In this document: positions 15,967 to 23,417 of the stretch, one piece after another
How the letters are laid out: every line of letters starts with the position of its first letter
Numbering within the stretch: the first letter of the stretch is position 1
Source of the DNA: Actinomycetes bacterium
GTDB taxonomy: Bacteria > Actinomycetota > Actinomycetes > Propionibacteriales > Propionibacteriaceae
Length of the DNA: 27,727 nt
Direction: 5' to 3'
Assembly: GCA_023393755.1 (NCBI GenBank)
Contig: JAEXCA010000221.1
Coordinates: 1 to 27,727 of the forward strand
Notes under the pieces: model-generated
What the model saw: the letters and a program-made list of their open reading frames with translations, nothing else
The model's database searches: none
What the model was told of the DNA's origin: nothing
Program-made: the position numbers and the translations under genes

Positions 15967-16904
15967 GAGCTTTCCGAACTGCGAGTGAGGCGGAGGTAGA
16001 TGACCACGAAGATCGTGAGGATCGCTGCCTGGATAAGCGCGTAGGCGGCGCCCTGCCCGAAGTCAGTCGCCTTGTACGCGGTCAGGTATGCCTCAAGAGC
16101 CAAGGTCGTGGTCGAGGTCCCGGGGCCACCGCCGGTCAGGATCAAGATCAGGTCGACGTAGTTCGCCGACCAAATGAGGCGAAGGACTGTGGTGATCAGG
16201 ATGGTGGGCGCGATCGCCGGCAGGATGACATGACGGAAAATGCCCAAGGGTCCGCATCCGTCGATAGCTGCGGCTTCACGGAGATCGCTGGATACCGCCT
16301 GCAGGGCGGCGAGGATCATCACGGCGAACAGCGGAATGCCCTGCCACACATAGACCGTGATGAGAGTCGGTAACGCCAGCGACGACGAGGAGAGAAACTC
16401 GATCGGTTGCGACGTGATCCCCAGACCCGCAAGAACACGGTTGAGGACACCGAAGTTCGGGTCGAGTATCCACTTCCACATCAAGGCGATGAGCACGCTA
16501 GGCGTGGCCCACGGGATCATCACGAGACCTCGAACCACGCCGCGCAGCGGGAACCGGGTGTTGAGCAGCAGAGCGACTAGCAACCCGAACCCCAGTTGCA
16601 GGGCAACCGAGCCGAACACCCACCACGCCGTCGTGCCCATGAGCGGCCAGAACTGCGGGGTCGACAGCACCGCGACCAGGTTGTCGAGACCGACGAACTC
16701 CATCGTTCGGGCGAGAGGATTGATGTCGTTGAACGCGAACCAGATGGATCGCAACAGAGGGTAGGCGGCGAACACGGCGACCAGGACGACCGCCGGTCCG
16801 AGCAGGATGTAGGGGGCACCCCCTCCCCAGCCGGGACGGCTCGCGCCGCCCCGACCGGAGGAGTGCCGCCGTTTGGCCGACGCTGCGGCTGTAGTGGCGG
16901 ACAT
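15963..16904 (-). CDS. Carbohydrate ABC transporter permease, MalF type
   Basis: 313 aa from ATG 16904, with AGGAG 8 bases upstream. A basic Ser/Gly-rich N-terminus is followed by six predicted membrane segments, beginning at YILLGPAVVLVAVFAAYPLL. The EAA motif reads LREAAAIDGCGPLGIFRHVI, followed by LPAIAPTI. It is preceded by the binding-protein gene and followed by an ATGA-coupled MalG-type permease, the canonical order for a CUT1 importer. The likely substrate is a sugar or sugar acid, inferred from the enzymes downstream. Confidence 0.92.
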   Translation of the reverse strand: MSATTAAASAKRRHSSGRGGASRPGWGGGAPYILLGPAVVLVAVFAAYPLLRSIWFAFNDINPLARTMEFVGLDNLVAVLSTPQFWPLMGTTAWWVFGSVALQLGFGLLVALLLNTRFPLRGVVRGLVMIPWATPSVLIALMWKWILDPNFGVLNRVLAGLGITSQPIEFLSSSSLALPTLITVYVWQGIPLFAVMILAALQAVSSDLREAAAIDGCGPLGIFRHVILPAIAPTILITTVLRLIWSANYVDLILILTGGGPGTSTTTLALEAYLTAYKATDFGQGAAYALIQAAILTIFVVIYLRLTRSSESS

Positions 16905-16915
16905 GACGGCGTCTC

Positions 16916-18211
16916 CTAGGCGCCCGACTTTAGAACAGCAGCCATCTCGGTGAGAGCCTCCTGCGAGGTCAACTCACCCTGGAACGCCGACTGGATGGTC
17001 GGGCTCCAATCCTTACCCGCAAGCTGCGCAACACCGGGCAACGCCGGCCACGTCCGGGCCGTCTTGGTGGCATCGGTCGCCACGACAAGGCCCTCGTCCT
17101 GCTGGTACACCTCCCGGGACAGCGTCGACGTCAGGACAGGCAACTGGCCTTGCGCGGAATCGGAGATCGTTACCATCTGATCCGGCTCCGACAACCAGGA
17201 AATCCACTTCCAAGCGGCCTCCTGCTTCGCCGACCCGGCCAGAATGACATTGCCGCTCATGGCACCCAGCGTGGCCCCGGGCTGACCGTCTGCGGTCGGG
17301 ATCGCGACGACCCCAAGATCATCACCGAAGGTGTCCCGCATCTCGGTCAGGGAACCCGGGTGATGGATCATCATCGTCGTAACGCCCGATGCGAAGTTGG
17401 TCTTGACATCGGCAAACGCCGCGGTGATCGATCCGGGCGGCGTACTCCCCTGATCGACGAGGTCGAGGTACTTCTGGTTGATCTCGACCGCTGTCGCGTC
17501 GTCGATGACAACAGCTCCGGAGCCATCCACGACATCCGCGCCGCCGGCGAACATCCAGGCCAGCCACTGATCCTGACCGCCGCCGCCGCCGCGGACGTCG
17601 ATCCCGTACTGACCGCTGCCGGTGGTCAGCGCCTTCGCGGCAGCAACCAGTTCAGACTGGCTCGTCGGAGCCTCCAGCCCAGCGGACTGGAAGATGTCCT
17701 TGCGGTAGTACAGATAGAGCGTGGTGAACTGGTGCGGCAGCATGTAGATCTCGGGCTTGCCGGGTAGCCGTCCCGTTTCCCACAGGCCCTCGACGACGTC
17801 CGACTTACTGGACCATTGGTCAATCAGCGGCGTGAGATCCGCAAGCGCGCCCTGCGGTGCGAACTGGCCCAGCCACCAGTCCTTGGAGCGGGCAGCGTCC
17901 GGGCCGGTGCCGTTCAGAATGGAAGTCACGAGTTGGTTCTGGTACTGATCCAGCGGGATTACCTCCATCGTCACCCTTACCTCTGATTGCGAGGCGTTGA
18001 AGGTGTCGGCAAGCTGCTGCCACGTGGTGTCCGTGGCGTTGTCCTGCCACAGCCAGTAGGTGATGTCCGTCGGTTCTGAGGGTGCGGCCGGGGAGGTGCC
18101 GCCCGGATCGGCGGTGCCGGCAGGCGCTGTCGAGGAGCAGGCAGACAGGCCGAGCGCCAGCGCAGCAACCGCTGCCAGTGGTGCAGCAGTCAAGCGCGAG
18201 AGTCGTTTCAT
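16916..18211 (-). CDS. ABC transporter solute-binding lipoprotein (sugar type)
   Basis: 431 aa. The N-terminus MKRLSRLTAAPLAAVAALAL runs into GLSAC, a lipoprotein signal peptide with the modified cysteine at residue 25, followed by a Ser/Thr/Pro/Gly linker. The mature part has the size and features of family 1 extracellular sugar-binding proteins (ITYWLWQDNATDTTWQQLAD near the start; NVILAGSAKQEAAWKWISWL, the usual 'sk..eaAwkFl.wl' segment). It would be anchored outside the membrane and deliver substrate to the two permeases. It follows the regulator gene by 48 bases and precedes the MalF gene by 11. Confidence 0.92.
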   Translation of the reverse strand: MKRLSRLTAAPLAAVAALALGLSACSSTAPAGTADPGGTSPAAPSEPTDITYWLWQDNATDTTWQQLADTFNASQSEVRVTMEVIPLDQYQNQLVTSILNGTGPDAARSKDWWLGQFAPQGALADLTPLIDQWSSKSDVVEGLWETGRLPGKPEIYMLPHQFTTLYLYYRKDIFQSAGLEAPTSQSELVAAAKALTTGSGQYGIDVRGGGGGQDQWLAWMFAGGADVVDGSGAVVIDDATAVEINQKYLDLVDQGSTPPGSITAAFADVKTNFASGVTTMMIHHPGSLTEMRDTFGDDLGVVAIPTADGQPGATLGAMSGNVILAGSAKQEAAWKWISWLSEPDQMVTISDSAQGQLPVLTSTLSREVYQQDEGLVVATDATKTARTWPALPGVAQLAGKDWSPTIQSAFQGELTSQEALTEMAAVLKSGA

Positions 18212-18259
18212 TTGCGGTTCCCTTCGTTCAAGTGGGTTGTTGCTACTTCGTTGTGGTGG

Positions 18260-19006
18260 CTAGACGCCAGGCTCGATCGACAGAAGCTTGCTCGTGCGGG
18301 CTGACTCTGAATCCTCCTCCCGGATCTGGAACGAGCGACTGCGGATCCCGAAGAAGTGCGCGTCCATGTGGTGCACCGCCAAGCGGACGTCACCGACTTC
18401 AATTGCCTCGATGATCTGAAGGTGCATAGCAGCGATCACCGGATCCTCGGTAACGCTGTCGCCATTGCGACCAACTTCCCGGAGGGTCGCCCAGAACGAC
18501 GCGAGGAGTCCGTCGAGCAACCGGTTCTGGAGTCGATGGAACAACTGCCGATGGAACTCCTCGTCCAGATCCTCAAAACTCCCCCCGCGCGCGCAGCTGC
18601 TGATGATCCCGTTTGCCAGTGACTTCAGAGTGTCGATGTCCGCGAGGGTAAGCATCGCTGCAGCCTCCTGCAGCAGCGTGGTTTCAAGTGCATGGCGGAT
18701 CTCAAGGAGTTCCGCCAAGTTCCGGCTCGGCTCGTTCAGAAGGTGACTGAGCTTCTGGGCTAGTACCTCCGGCTCAATGCCCAGCCACACGCGAGCAGCG
18801 CCACGGCGTGACGCGATCGCGCCGAACCCCTCCAAGACAGATAGCGCCTCTCGCACCTGAGGCCGGCCCACGCCGAAGCGGGCGGCAAGCGCCGCCTCCG
18901 TCGGCATGACCTCCCCGTTGGCGAGCCCTTGGTCGCGCACGAACCCGGCGATGCGCGCAAACAGTGGCTCTGGGCTCAGGCTTTGTGGAGCTAAGTTGTA
19001 GGACAA
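18260..19006 (-). CDS. GntR-family transcriptional regulator, FadR (FCD) subfamily
   Basis: 248 aa from TTG 19006, with AGAGG (complement of 19013-19017) 6 bases upstream. The winged HTH lies at residues ~15-75 (MPTEAALAARFGVGRPQVRE, ALSVLEGFGAI), and the FCD ligand domain starts near 95 (LLEIRHALETTLLQEAA). The latter has the metal/ligand-binding histidines of the family (EEFHRQLFHRLQ, VHHMDAHF). It heads the catabolic operon and probably represses it until a sugar acid ligand binds. A perfect palindrome covers its own start codon and two more sites lie upstream of the promoter, arguing for autoregulation. Confidence 0.9.
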   Translation of the reverse strand: MSYNLAPQSLSPEPLFARIAGFVRDQGLANGEVMPTEAALAARFGVGRPQVREALSVLEGFGAIASRRGAARVWLGIEPEVLAQKLSHLLNEPSRNLAELLEIRHALETTLLQEAAAMLTLADIDTLKSLANGIISSCARGGSFEDLDEEFHRQLFHRLQNRLLDGLLASFWATLREVGRNGDSVTEDPVIAAMHLQIIEAIEVGDVRLAVHHMDAHFFGIRSRSFQIREEDSESARTSKLLSIEPGV

Positions 19007-19009
19007 CTT
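18993..19009. promoter_or_regulatory. FadR-type operator overlapping the regulator start codon
   Basis: AAGTTGTAGGACAACTT, with 7-base arms that are perfect inverted repeats around AGG. It covers the TTG start at 19004-19006. A bound regulator here would sit about 45 bases downstream of the predicted transcription start and could act as a roadblock. Confidence 0.65.
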
Positions 19010-19055
19010 TGACCTCTTCGCTACTACTCGGTCCCCCGCGATGGCGGTGATTCCG

Positions 19056-19085
19056 ATGCTACCTGGCCCCCTTTGGCCGAGTCAA
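19056..19085 (-). promoter_or_regulatory. Predicted sigma-70-type promoter of the catabolic operon
   Basis: On the minus strand TTGACT (complement of 19080-19085) and TAGCAT (complement of 19056-19061) are separated by 18 bases, close to consensus. The promoter points at the FadR-type gene about 45-50 bases downstream and is flanked by the operator-like sites at 18993-19009 and 19102-19130. Confidence 0.6.
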
Positions 19086-19101
19086 CGGGGCCGCAGAGCC
19101 T

Positions 19102-19130
19102 AACTTGTAGGACAACTTGTAGGACAACTT
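19102..19130. promoter_or_regulatory. Two overlapping operator copies upstream of the -35
   Basis: AACTTGTAGGACAACTT occurs twice, at 19102-19118 and 19114-19130, sharing 5 bases, so the core ACTTGTAGGACA is a 12-base tandem. The half-sites TTGT/ACAA match the site over the regulator start. With it they bracket the promoter at spacings of about 110-120 bases, which suits repression by looping. Confidence 0.65.
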
Positions 19131-19543
19131 GGAGGTGGTGGGGCCCGAAGGGCCCAGCGAAGCGGCTCTCCGTGAGACCGGTGACCTGGCATAGCTCGGG
19201 TTCTACGATGCCGTGATCGACAGCTCGTCTCCCACGGGGGCAGACCCCGTAGTCGCGCTGTCGCACGGTCGACCCATGCGTGGCAGAGGAACAGGTCACG
19301 ACTGCCGTCGTCGGTCCGAGCGATCTGGACGACCTGCTCGCGTACTGGGCTGAGCGTTTGATGCTCGCGGGTTGAGTAGGTGACGGCTGACTGCCGCGTC
19401 CGGCTTGAACTGCTGCCGCCGCTGCGCCGCAGTGGTCCTCGACGGATCACGCGCAGTATCCACGTGTCGTTCGGCGTGTCTCACACAGGGCCCAAACCCG
19501 GTGGCCCGCAACACCAGACTCGACCAACTGGCCGGGGGCCGAT
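19131..19543. other. Intergenic stretch with gene debris
   Basis: No intact gene. The only recognisable content is the TIR-like fragment at 19265-19387. A long minus-strand open frame crosses the region but is a shadow extending out of the 211-aa gene in another frame. No terminator for the transfer operon, which ends at 19544, is obvious. Confidence 0.4.
19265..19387 (-). pseudogene. Relic of a TIR-domain gene
   Basis: A minus-strand frame reads AVTYSTREHQTLSPVREQVV, then QIARTDDGSRDLFLCHAWVDR. 'RDLFLCHAWxDR' is the first strand and loop of TIR domains, and the preceding 'YT(P)AE(R)..L.PVR..V' is how many actinobacterial TIR proteins begin. After the last Arg the frame loses all similarity, and the conserved 'VWFSEKDxxLG' part is absent in every frame, so the gene is truncated. 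TIR proteins act in NAD-depleting phage defence. This piece is non-functional but suggests a former defence gene was displaced, perhaps when the catabolic operon arrived. Confidence 0.45.
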
Positions 19544-20179
19544 CTAGAGGATCTCCCCAGTGTTGGGATCCATGAGTTCGCCGTTCGGACAGCGAACGAT
19601 GTGGAGTGTCCGGGGCGCGGGGTCCGGTTTCGGGGTGGTCGGCGTCAATGCGGACACGTCGTCCACGAACAGCCTCGCCCGTTCGTTGACGGCCATCCGG
19701 CTGACTTGCCGGCGGTAGCGTCCTTCGGTCGGCCAACCGGCGTGGTGTTCGTCGCAGCTGTTCTTGGTGCGGGTTTTGAGGCGTTCGAGGAAGCCGGGGA
19801 CGCCGTAGCGGTGCCATTCTTCGAGGGCGCTGCTGGTGGGGTCGAGGCCGGCGCGGCGGCGTTGGTCGGCGAGGACGGCGATTTCGTGGACGAGGTGGGG
19901 GTGTTGGGGCCAGCAGGCGGGAATCATGCCGGCGTTGTGGTCCCAGACGTACTCGTGGTTGAACCAGGTCACGACCTCGTCGAGCCAGGCCCACAGTTCG
20001 CGGCGCAGTTCGGGTTTGAGGCAGGTGGGCGGGTCCCAGGGTCGGGGCAGCTTCGCCGGGTTGCCGATCCGTTTCTTGGTGGCTTCGTCGCCGTTCACTG
20101 CCAGGAACAGCTCGTTGTACGCCTTGCGGAGCTCGTTACTGTTCGGCGGCGGGAACGGCAGGACGAGCGGGCCGGTCAC
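19544..20179 (-). CDS. Transfer-operon accessory protein (DUF4913-like)
   Basis: 211 aa from GTG 20179, overlapping the coupling-ATPase stop by GTGA (20176-20179). The core RRELWAWLDEVVTWFNHEYV, then IPACWPQHPHLVHEIAVLAD, resembles DUF4913-type proteins of actinobacterial mobile elements (W..L..WV...., then CW..H...v.EL). The C-terminus carries HIVRCPNGELMDPNTGEIL. No catalytic motif or membrane segment is seen. As the last gene of the transfer operon, and coupled to the VirD4-like ATPase, it probably assists conjugation. The specific function is unknown. Confidence 0.75.
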   Translation of the reverse strand: MTGPLVLPFPPPNSNELRKAYNELFLAVNGDEATKKRIGNPAKLPRPWDPPTCLKPELRRELWAWLDEVVTWFNHEYVWDHNAGMIPACWPQHPHLVHEIAVLADQRRRAGLDPTSSALEEWHRYGVPGFLERLKTRTKNSCDEHHAGWPTEGRYRRQVSRMAVNERARLFVDDVSALTPTTPKPDPAPRTLHIVRCPNGELMDPNTGEIL

Positions 20180-21606
20180 GACTGGTCATCCCTTCTCCCG
20201 GACAGCGCCGCGACCGCCCGGGCCTCCCTGGAGATGGCCTGATCACGGCGAATCTGGAGGTCCTGCCGGGTGTCGCGCTGTTGTGCGAGGAGTTCCCGTC
20301 CGGGCTTGCCTTCGATGCAGCGGGTGAGCCTGGCGATGATGGGCTTGCTGTTCTCCGCGACGATCAAGGCGTGCTTCTCGGGGAGTTGGCGGACCTCCTC
20401 GGGTCGCAGGATGAGCATGTCGTCGCCGTGGGCGGAGCGTCCGCCGGTTTGTCCGAGTTGCCAGGTGGTGCGGGTGACGCGGGTGGTGCCGACGAGGTCG
20501 GAGACTTCCTTGTTGAAGGCGACGTCTTTGGAGCCGCCGAACATGATCAGCACGTTGGTGAGTCCGAACAGGGCGCGGGCGTCGGTGTCGCCGAAGATGG
20601 AGGCGAGTTGCCGCCAGGTTTGTGCGGCGTAGATGAACGAGATGCCGAGTGCTCGTTCGTTGGCCATCCGGGTGCGCAGGGTCGGCAGCGGCGCGGTGGA
20701 CGGCAGCTCGTCCAGGCAGGCGAGCATGGGCGGGCACAGTCTCCCCCACGGGCTGGCGTTCGCAAGCTGCAACGCGGTGTCGAGGACGTGCTCGGTGAGT
20801 GCGGTCATCAGCGGTGAGGCGGAGGCGTAGGGGTCTTCGCGTCCGAGCAGATAGAACGTGCCCCTGCTGCGGATGACGCCAGCGATGTCGGTGGCGGGAC
20901 GTCCGGGTCCGGGGACGCAGCGGCTGCGGATGCCGGGTTGGAAGAACAGGCTCATGGCTTGTTGGACGGTGGTGATGGTGTTGCCGGTGGTGCGGTCGTC
21001 GCCGGTGAGCGCTCCTCGTAGGAGTCCATGCCAGAACTGGGCGCAGCCGGGATGGTTGAGCAGGATCTCGGCCGGTTCGTGGGTGGCCAGTGGCCGGGCG
21101 ACCCATTCCAAGAGCCGGTCGAGGGTGTGGCCGGCGAGCGCGGCGGCGTGGAAGTAGCACTGCAGCACTTTGGCGGCTTCGGCGGCGTAGAACCGGGCTG
21201 CGGCGTCTCCGGAGCCGCTGCTGGCGCTGGCTTTGATGGTGCCGGCGGTGAACGCTTTGGCTCGGCGTTCGGCGACGAGCGGGTCGATGCAGCCGATGAT
21301 CGGGTCCCAGACGAGTTCGGGTAGCCCGTCGGCTTGGGCGAACGGGTCGAGTACGACCGCGGGGCGGTCGTCGCTGTGGCGGGCGGCGTACGACAGCAGC
21401 AGGTCGTCGACCTTGGTGAGGGTGACCAGTGCCGCTCCGGGGGCGGCGAGTAGTGCGGGGGTGAGCAGGTCGAGGGTTTTGCCGGAGCCTTGTGGGCCGA
21501 TCACGCCAGCGGTCCGGTCCCACGGGCACCACAGGTCCCGGCCGCGGGGCTCGTGGGCTCTCCCGATCCGCCATCCGATCTGGGCGGGGTCGAAGCGCGT
21601 TCTCAT
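20176..21606 (-). CDS. VirD4/TraG-like coupling ATPase lacking its membrane anchor
   Basis: 476 aa from ATG 21606, 11 bases after the DUF4192 stop. The longer frame to 21699 is low-complexity shadow. Walker A GPQGSGKT (37-44) and Walker B MLACLDELP (D299-E300) are both present, with the TraM-recognition-type C-terminal half (ALGISFIYAAQTWRQLASIF, LILRPEEVRQLPEKHALIVA). It would bind the relaxase-DNA complex and pump it into the secretion channel. Unlike classical VirD4 proteins it starts directly with the nucleotide-binding domain and has no transmembrane segment. A matching anchor-like protein is encoded separately at 22914-23417. It sits in the transfer operon, coupled to the following gene. 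Confidence 0.88.
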   Translation of the reverse strand: MRTRFDPAQIGWRIGRAHEPRGRDLWCPWDRTAGVIGPQGSGKTLDLLTPALLAAPGAALVTLTKVDDLLLSYAARHSDDRPAVVLDPFAQADGLPELVWDPIIGCIDPLVAERRAKAFTAGTIKASASSGSGDAAARFYAAEAAKVLQCYFHAAALAGHTLDRLLEWVARPLATHEPAEILLNHPGCAQFWHGLLRGALTGDDRTTGNTITTVQQAMSLFFQPGIRSRCVPGPGRPATDIAGVIRSRGTFYLLGREDPYASASPLMTALTEHVLDTALQLANASPWGRLCPPMLACLDELPSTAPLPTLRTRMANERALGISFIYAAQTWRQLASIFGDTDARALFGLTNVLIMFGGSKDVAFNKEVSDLVGTTRVTRTTWQLGQTGGRSAHGDDMLILRPEEVRQLPEKHALIVAENSKPIIARLTRCIEGKPGRELLAQQRDTRQDLQIRRDQAISREARAVAALSGRRDDQS

Positions 21607-21617
21607 GGTCGTCCCCG

Positions 21618-22724
21618 TCAGATGGCGATGCCGGGTGCCGGTGGTGCCACGTCTTGGGCTTCGGGTCGCCGGATGGGGGTGGGTGTGATGGTCTCCCACA
21701 CCTCGGGTTCGGCTGTCTTGGTGTGGAGGGCGGCGCGGACGCGGGGGTCGGCGTTGGCGAGGACGTCGCTACGGATGTGCTCCCACGCCGTGGGTGGGAC
21801 GACCTGGTCGATGAGTTGGCCGAGCAGCCGCACCTGGCCGGTGGGACGCCGGTCGGGGTTGAGGGCGAGGGATCGGTCGAGGGCGACGACGGCGCTGGCT
21901 CCGTCGCCGCTGATCCAGGCGGCCATGCCGGCCAGGTAGAGCGGTGCTTCGGCGCCGAGGGCGGGCACCTGGTTGACGACGTCGCGCCACAGGGCGAGGT
22001 GTTCGGGAGCGTTGTCGCGGGTGATGGACAGCACGGCGAGGCTCTGCGCGGACGGGTGCTGGGTGAGGACGGCCAGCGCGATCGCGTCATCGAGCGGGAT
22101 GCGCGCCCGCGACGGCTGGGTGAGGTTGGACGGCTGGCCCGGGAGGTTGTTGCCGATCAGGTCGGCGGTGCGGGTGAGGATCGCCTCGGTGTCGCGGGGT
22201 CGGGGCAGGGTGTCGAGGACGGCACCGGTGCGGGCGATGAGTTGGTCGCTGTCGGGGGCGCTGGCGAACGCGGCCTGGAGGTCGCGTCGGTTGGGTCGCA
22301 GTTTCAAGCCGTAGCTGGCGGCCTGGGTGGAGATCGGTCCGTCGGGGTTGATGGTGCCGGTTTCGCCGTCGGCGAGTTCCCAGGTGTCGCCGTCGATGAG
22401 CATGGTCTGCCGGTCGGCGTGGCCGGACAGGTGGGCGTCGGCGCGGTGCAGCGTTTCCCAGCCGGCGGGGTGGTCTTCGGTGTAGGCGACCAGGAACGCG
22501 TCGGCGTCGGGGAACCGGTCCCAGATGCGGTTGAGGAGGTCCTCGGTGGCGCCGGGGGCCTGCATGGCGTCGAGGTCGGCTCGGGCGGTGACTTGGACCC
22601 GGTTGTTGCGGCTGACGATGACGACCAGGGATTCGTCGGGGGTGAACCCGATCAGGTAGGGGATCAGTTCGGCGACCTCGGCGGGGTGGTGCATCTCCAC
22701 GCGTGGGATGTCGTGTTCGCTCAT
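21618..22724 (-). CDS. DUF4192 family protein
   Basis: 368 aa from ATG 22724, with an ATGA overlap (22721-22724) with the preceding small gene. The N-terminus has AELIPYLIGFTPDESLVVIV, the hallmark of DUF4192, followed by the long alpha/beta then helical C-terminal part seen in that family (APLYLAGMAAWISGDGASAV, ALDRSLALNP). DUF4192 proteins occur on actinobacterial chromosomes and mobile elements. Their biochemical role is not established. Here it separates the two halves of what looks like a split coupling protein. It is predicted to be cytoplasmic. Confidence 0.85.
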   Translation of the reverse strand: MSEHDIPRVEMHHPAEVAELIPYLIGFTPDESLVVIVSRNNRVQVTARADLDAMQAPGATEDLLNRIWDRFPDADAFLVAYTEDHPAGWETLHRADAHLSGHADRQTMLIDGDTWELADGETGTINPDGPISTQAASYGLKLRPNRRDLQAAFASAPDSDQLIARTGAVLDTLPRPRDTEAILTRTADLIGNNLPGQPSNLTQPSRARIPLDDAIALAVLTQHPSAQSLAVLSITRDNAPEHLALWRDVVNQVPALGAEAPLYLAGMAAWISGDGASAVVALDRSLALNPDRRPTGQVRLLGQLIDQVVPPTAWEHIRSDVLANADPRVRAALHTKTAEPEVWETITPTPIRRPEAQDVAPPAPGIAI

Positions 22725-22936
22725 CGTCGGGTCTCCTTCACGATTCGGTCAGGACGGGGCGGGGTGGTCAGATGCCGGGCCAGCGGCGGGACAGCCGCCA
22801 ACCGAAACGCTTGAAACCGCGACGCGGGGTGGATCGGCCGGACGGTCTCCCACACCTCCTCGGCTGGCGGGGGCGGTGCCGCCGAGGGGTCGTCCGCGGG
22901 TGCGGGTCGGGGTTCAGGGTGCGGGGTGGTAGCCAT
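22721..22936 (-). CDS. Small Pro-rich hypothetical protein of the transfer operon
   Basis: 71 aa from ATG 22936, with an AGGAG-like site about 9 bases upstream. It overlaps the anchor gene by 23 bases and the DUF4192 gene by ATGA. The N-terminal third is Pro/Ala/Asp-rich and disordered. The remainder, VWETVRPIHPASRFQAFRLA, is followed by a basic tail. No family is recognised. The coupled position makes it a real gene. A short adaptor or peptide of the transfer machine is possible but not shown. Confidence 0.6.
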   Translation of the reverse strand: MATTPHPEPRPAPADDPSAAPPPPAEEVWETVRPIHPASRFQAFRLAAVPPLARHLTTPPRPDRIVKETRR

Positions 22937-23417
22937 CGTGGCGTCTCTCCTTCGTGGCGGGGGTGAGGTCGGGGCGGATGATCGGTGCGACTCGGCGGAG
23001 CCGGCTGATGCCGAGGAGCTGTTCGGCGTCGTCGGCGCTGGCCATGCCGTGCATCCGTCCGGGTCCCCAGCGGCGCAGCGCCCAGCTGGTGGTGGTGATG
23101 GTCGCGGCGAGCAGGACGAGTTGGACGGTGATGATCCAGCCGTAGAGCGCGGTCGTCCCGGCTGCCGGGTGGTGGACGGTGAGTCCGGCGGCGGGGTCGC
23201 CGGCCAGGACGTTGGGCAGGCTGGTGAACAGGTTCTTGCCTGCCGGCCAGGTCCAGCCGGCGCCTGCGGTCCAGTTGGCCTGGGCTGGGCCGAGGTGGAC
23301 GCGGAGGCAGGCGATCACCAGCCAGGCGGTGAGGACGCCGACGGGGATCTCCCAGGTGAACGGGTAGGGGTCGCGGCGGCGTTCTGCTTGGGCGATGGTC
23401 ATCTTGGGATTCCTCAT
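22914..23417 (-). CDS. Bitopic membrane protein resembling the N-terminal anchor of a VirD4-type coupling protein
   Basis: 167 aa from ATG 23417, with an ATGA overlap (23414-23417). Two strong hydrophobic segments occur (WEIPVGVLTAWLVIACLRV and LYGWIITVQLVLLAATITTT), separated by an extracytoplasmic loop with GAGWTWPAG and GDPAAGL. The cytoplasmic tail has RWGPGRMHGMASADDAEQLL, then GISRLRRVAPIIRPDL. That tail is how the segment between the membrane anchor and the 'xxGRDLWxPWDxTxGVIGPxGSGKT' motor looks in single-chain actinobacterial coupling proteins. I infer it is the detached anchor of the ATPase at 20176-21606. The family recall is from memory. Confidence 0.72.
   Translation of the reverse strand: MRNPKMTIAQAERRRDPYPFTWEIPVGVLTAWLVIACLRVHLGPAQANWTAGAGWTWPAGKNLFTSLPNVLAGDPAAGLTVHHPAAGTTALYGWIITVQLVLLAATITTTSWALRRWGPGRMHGMASADDAEQLLGISRLRRVAPIIRPDLTPATKERRHDGYHPAP

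Noticed and set aside
20243..22090. Minus-strand 615-residue open frame
   Set aside because: It is Arg/Pro/His-rich low complexity and lies out of frame over the coupling ATPase and DUF4192 genes, both of which have clear motifs and coupled starts. It is a GC-driven shadow.
21492..22814. Plus-strand 440-residue Gly/Val/Asp-rich frame
   Set aside because: It is the antisense shadow of the DUF4192 gene and has no recognisable domain or ribosome-binding site.
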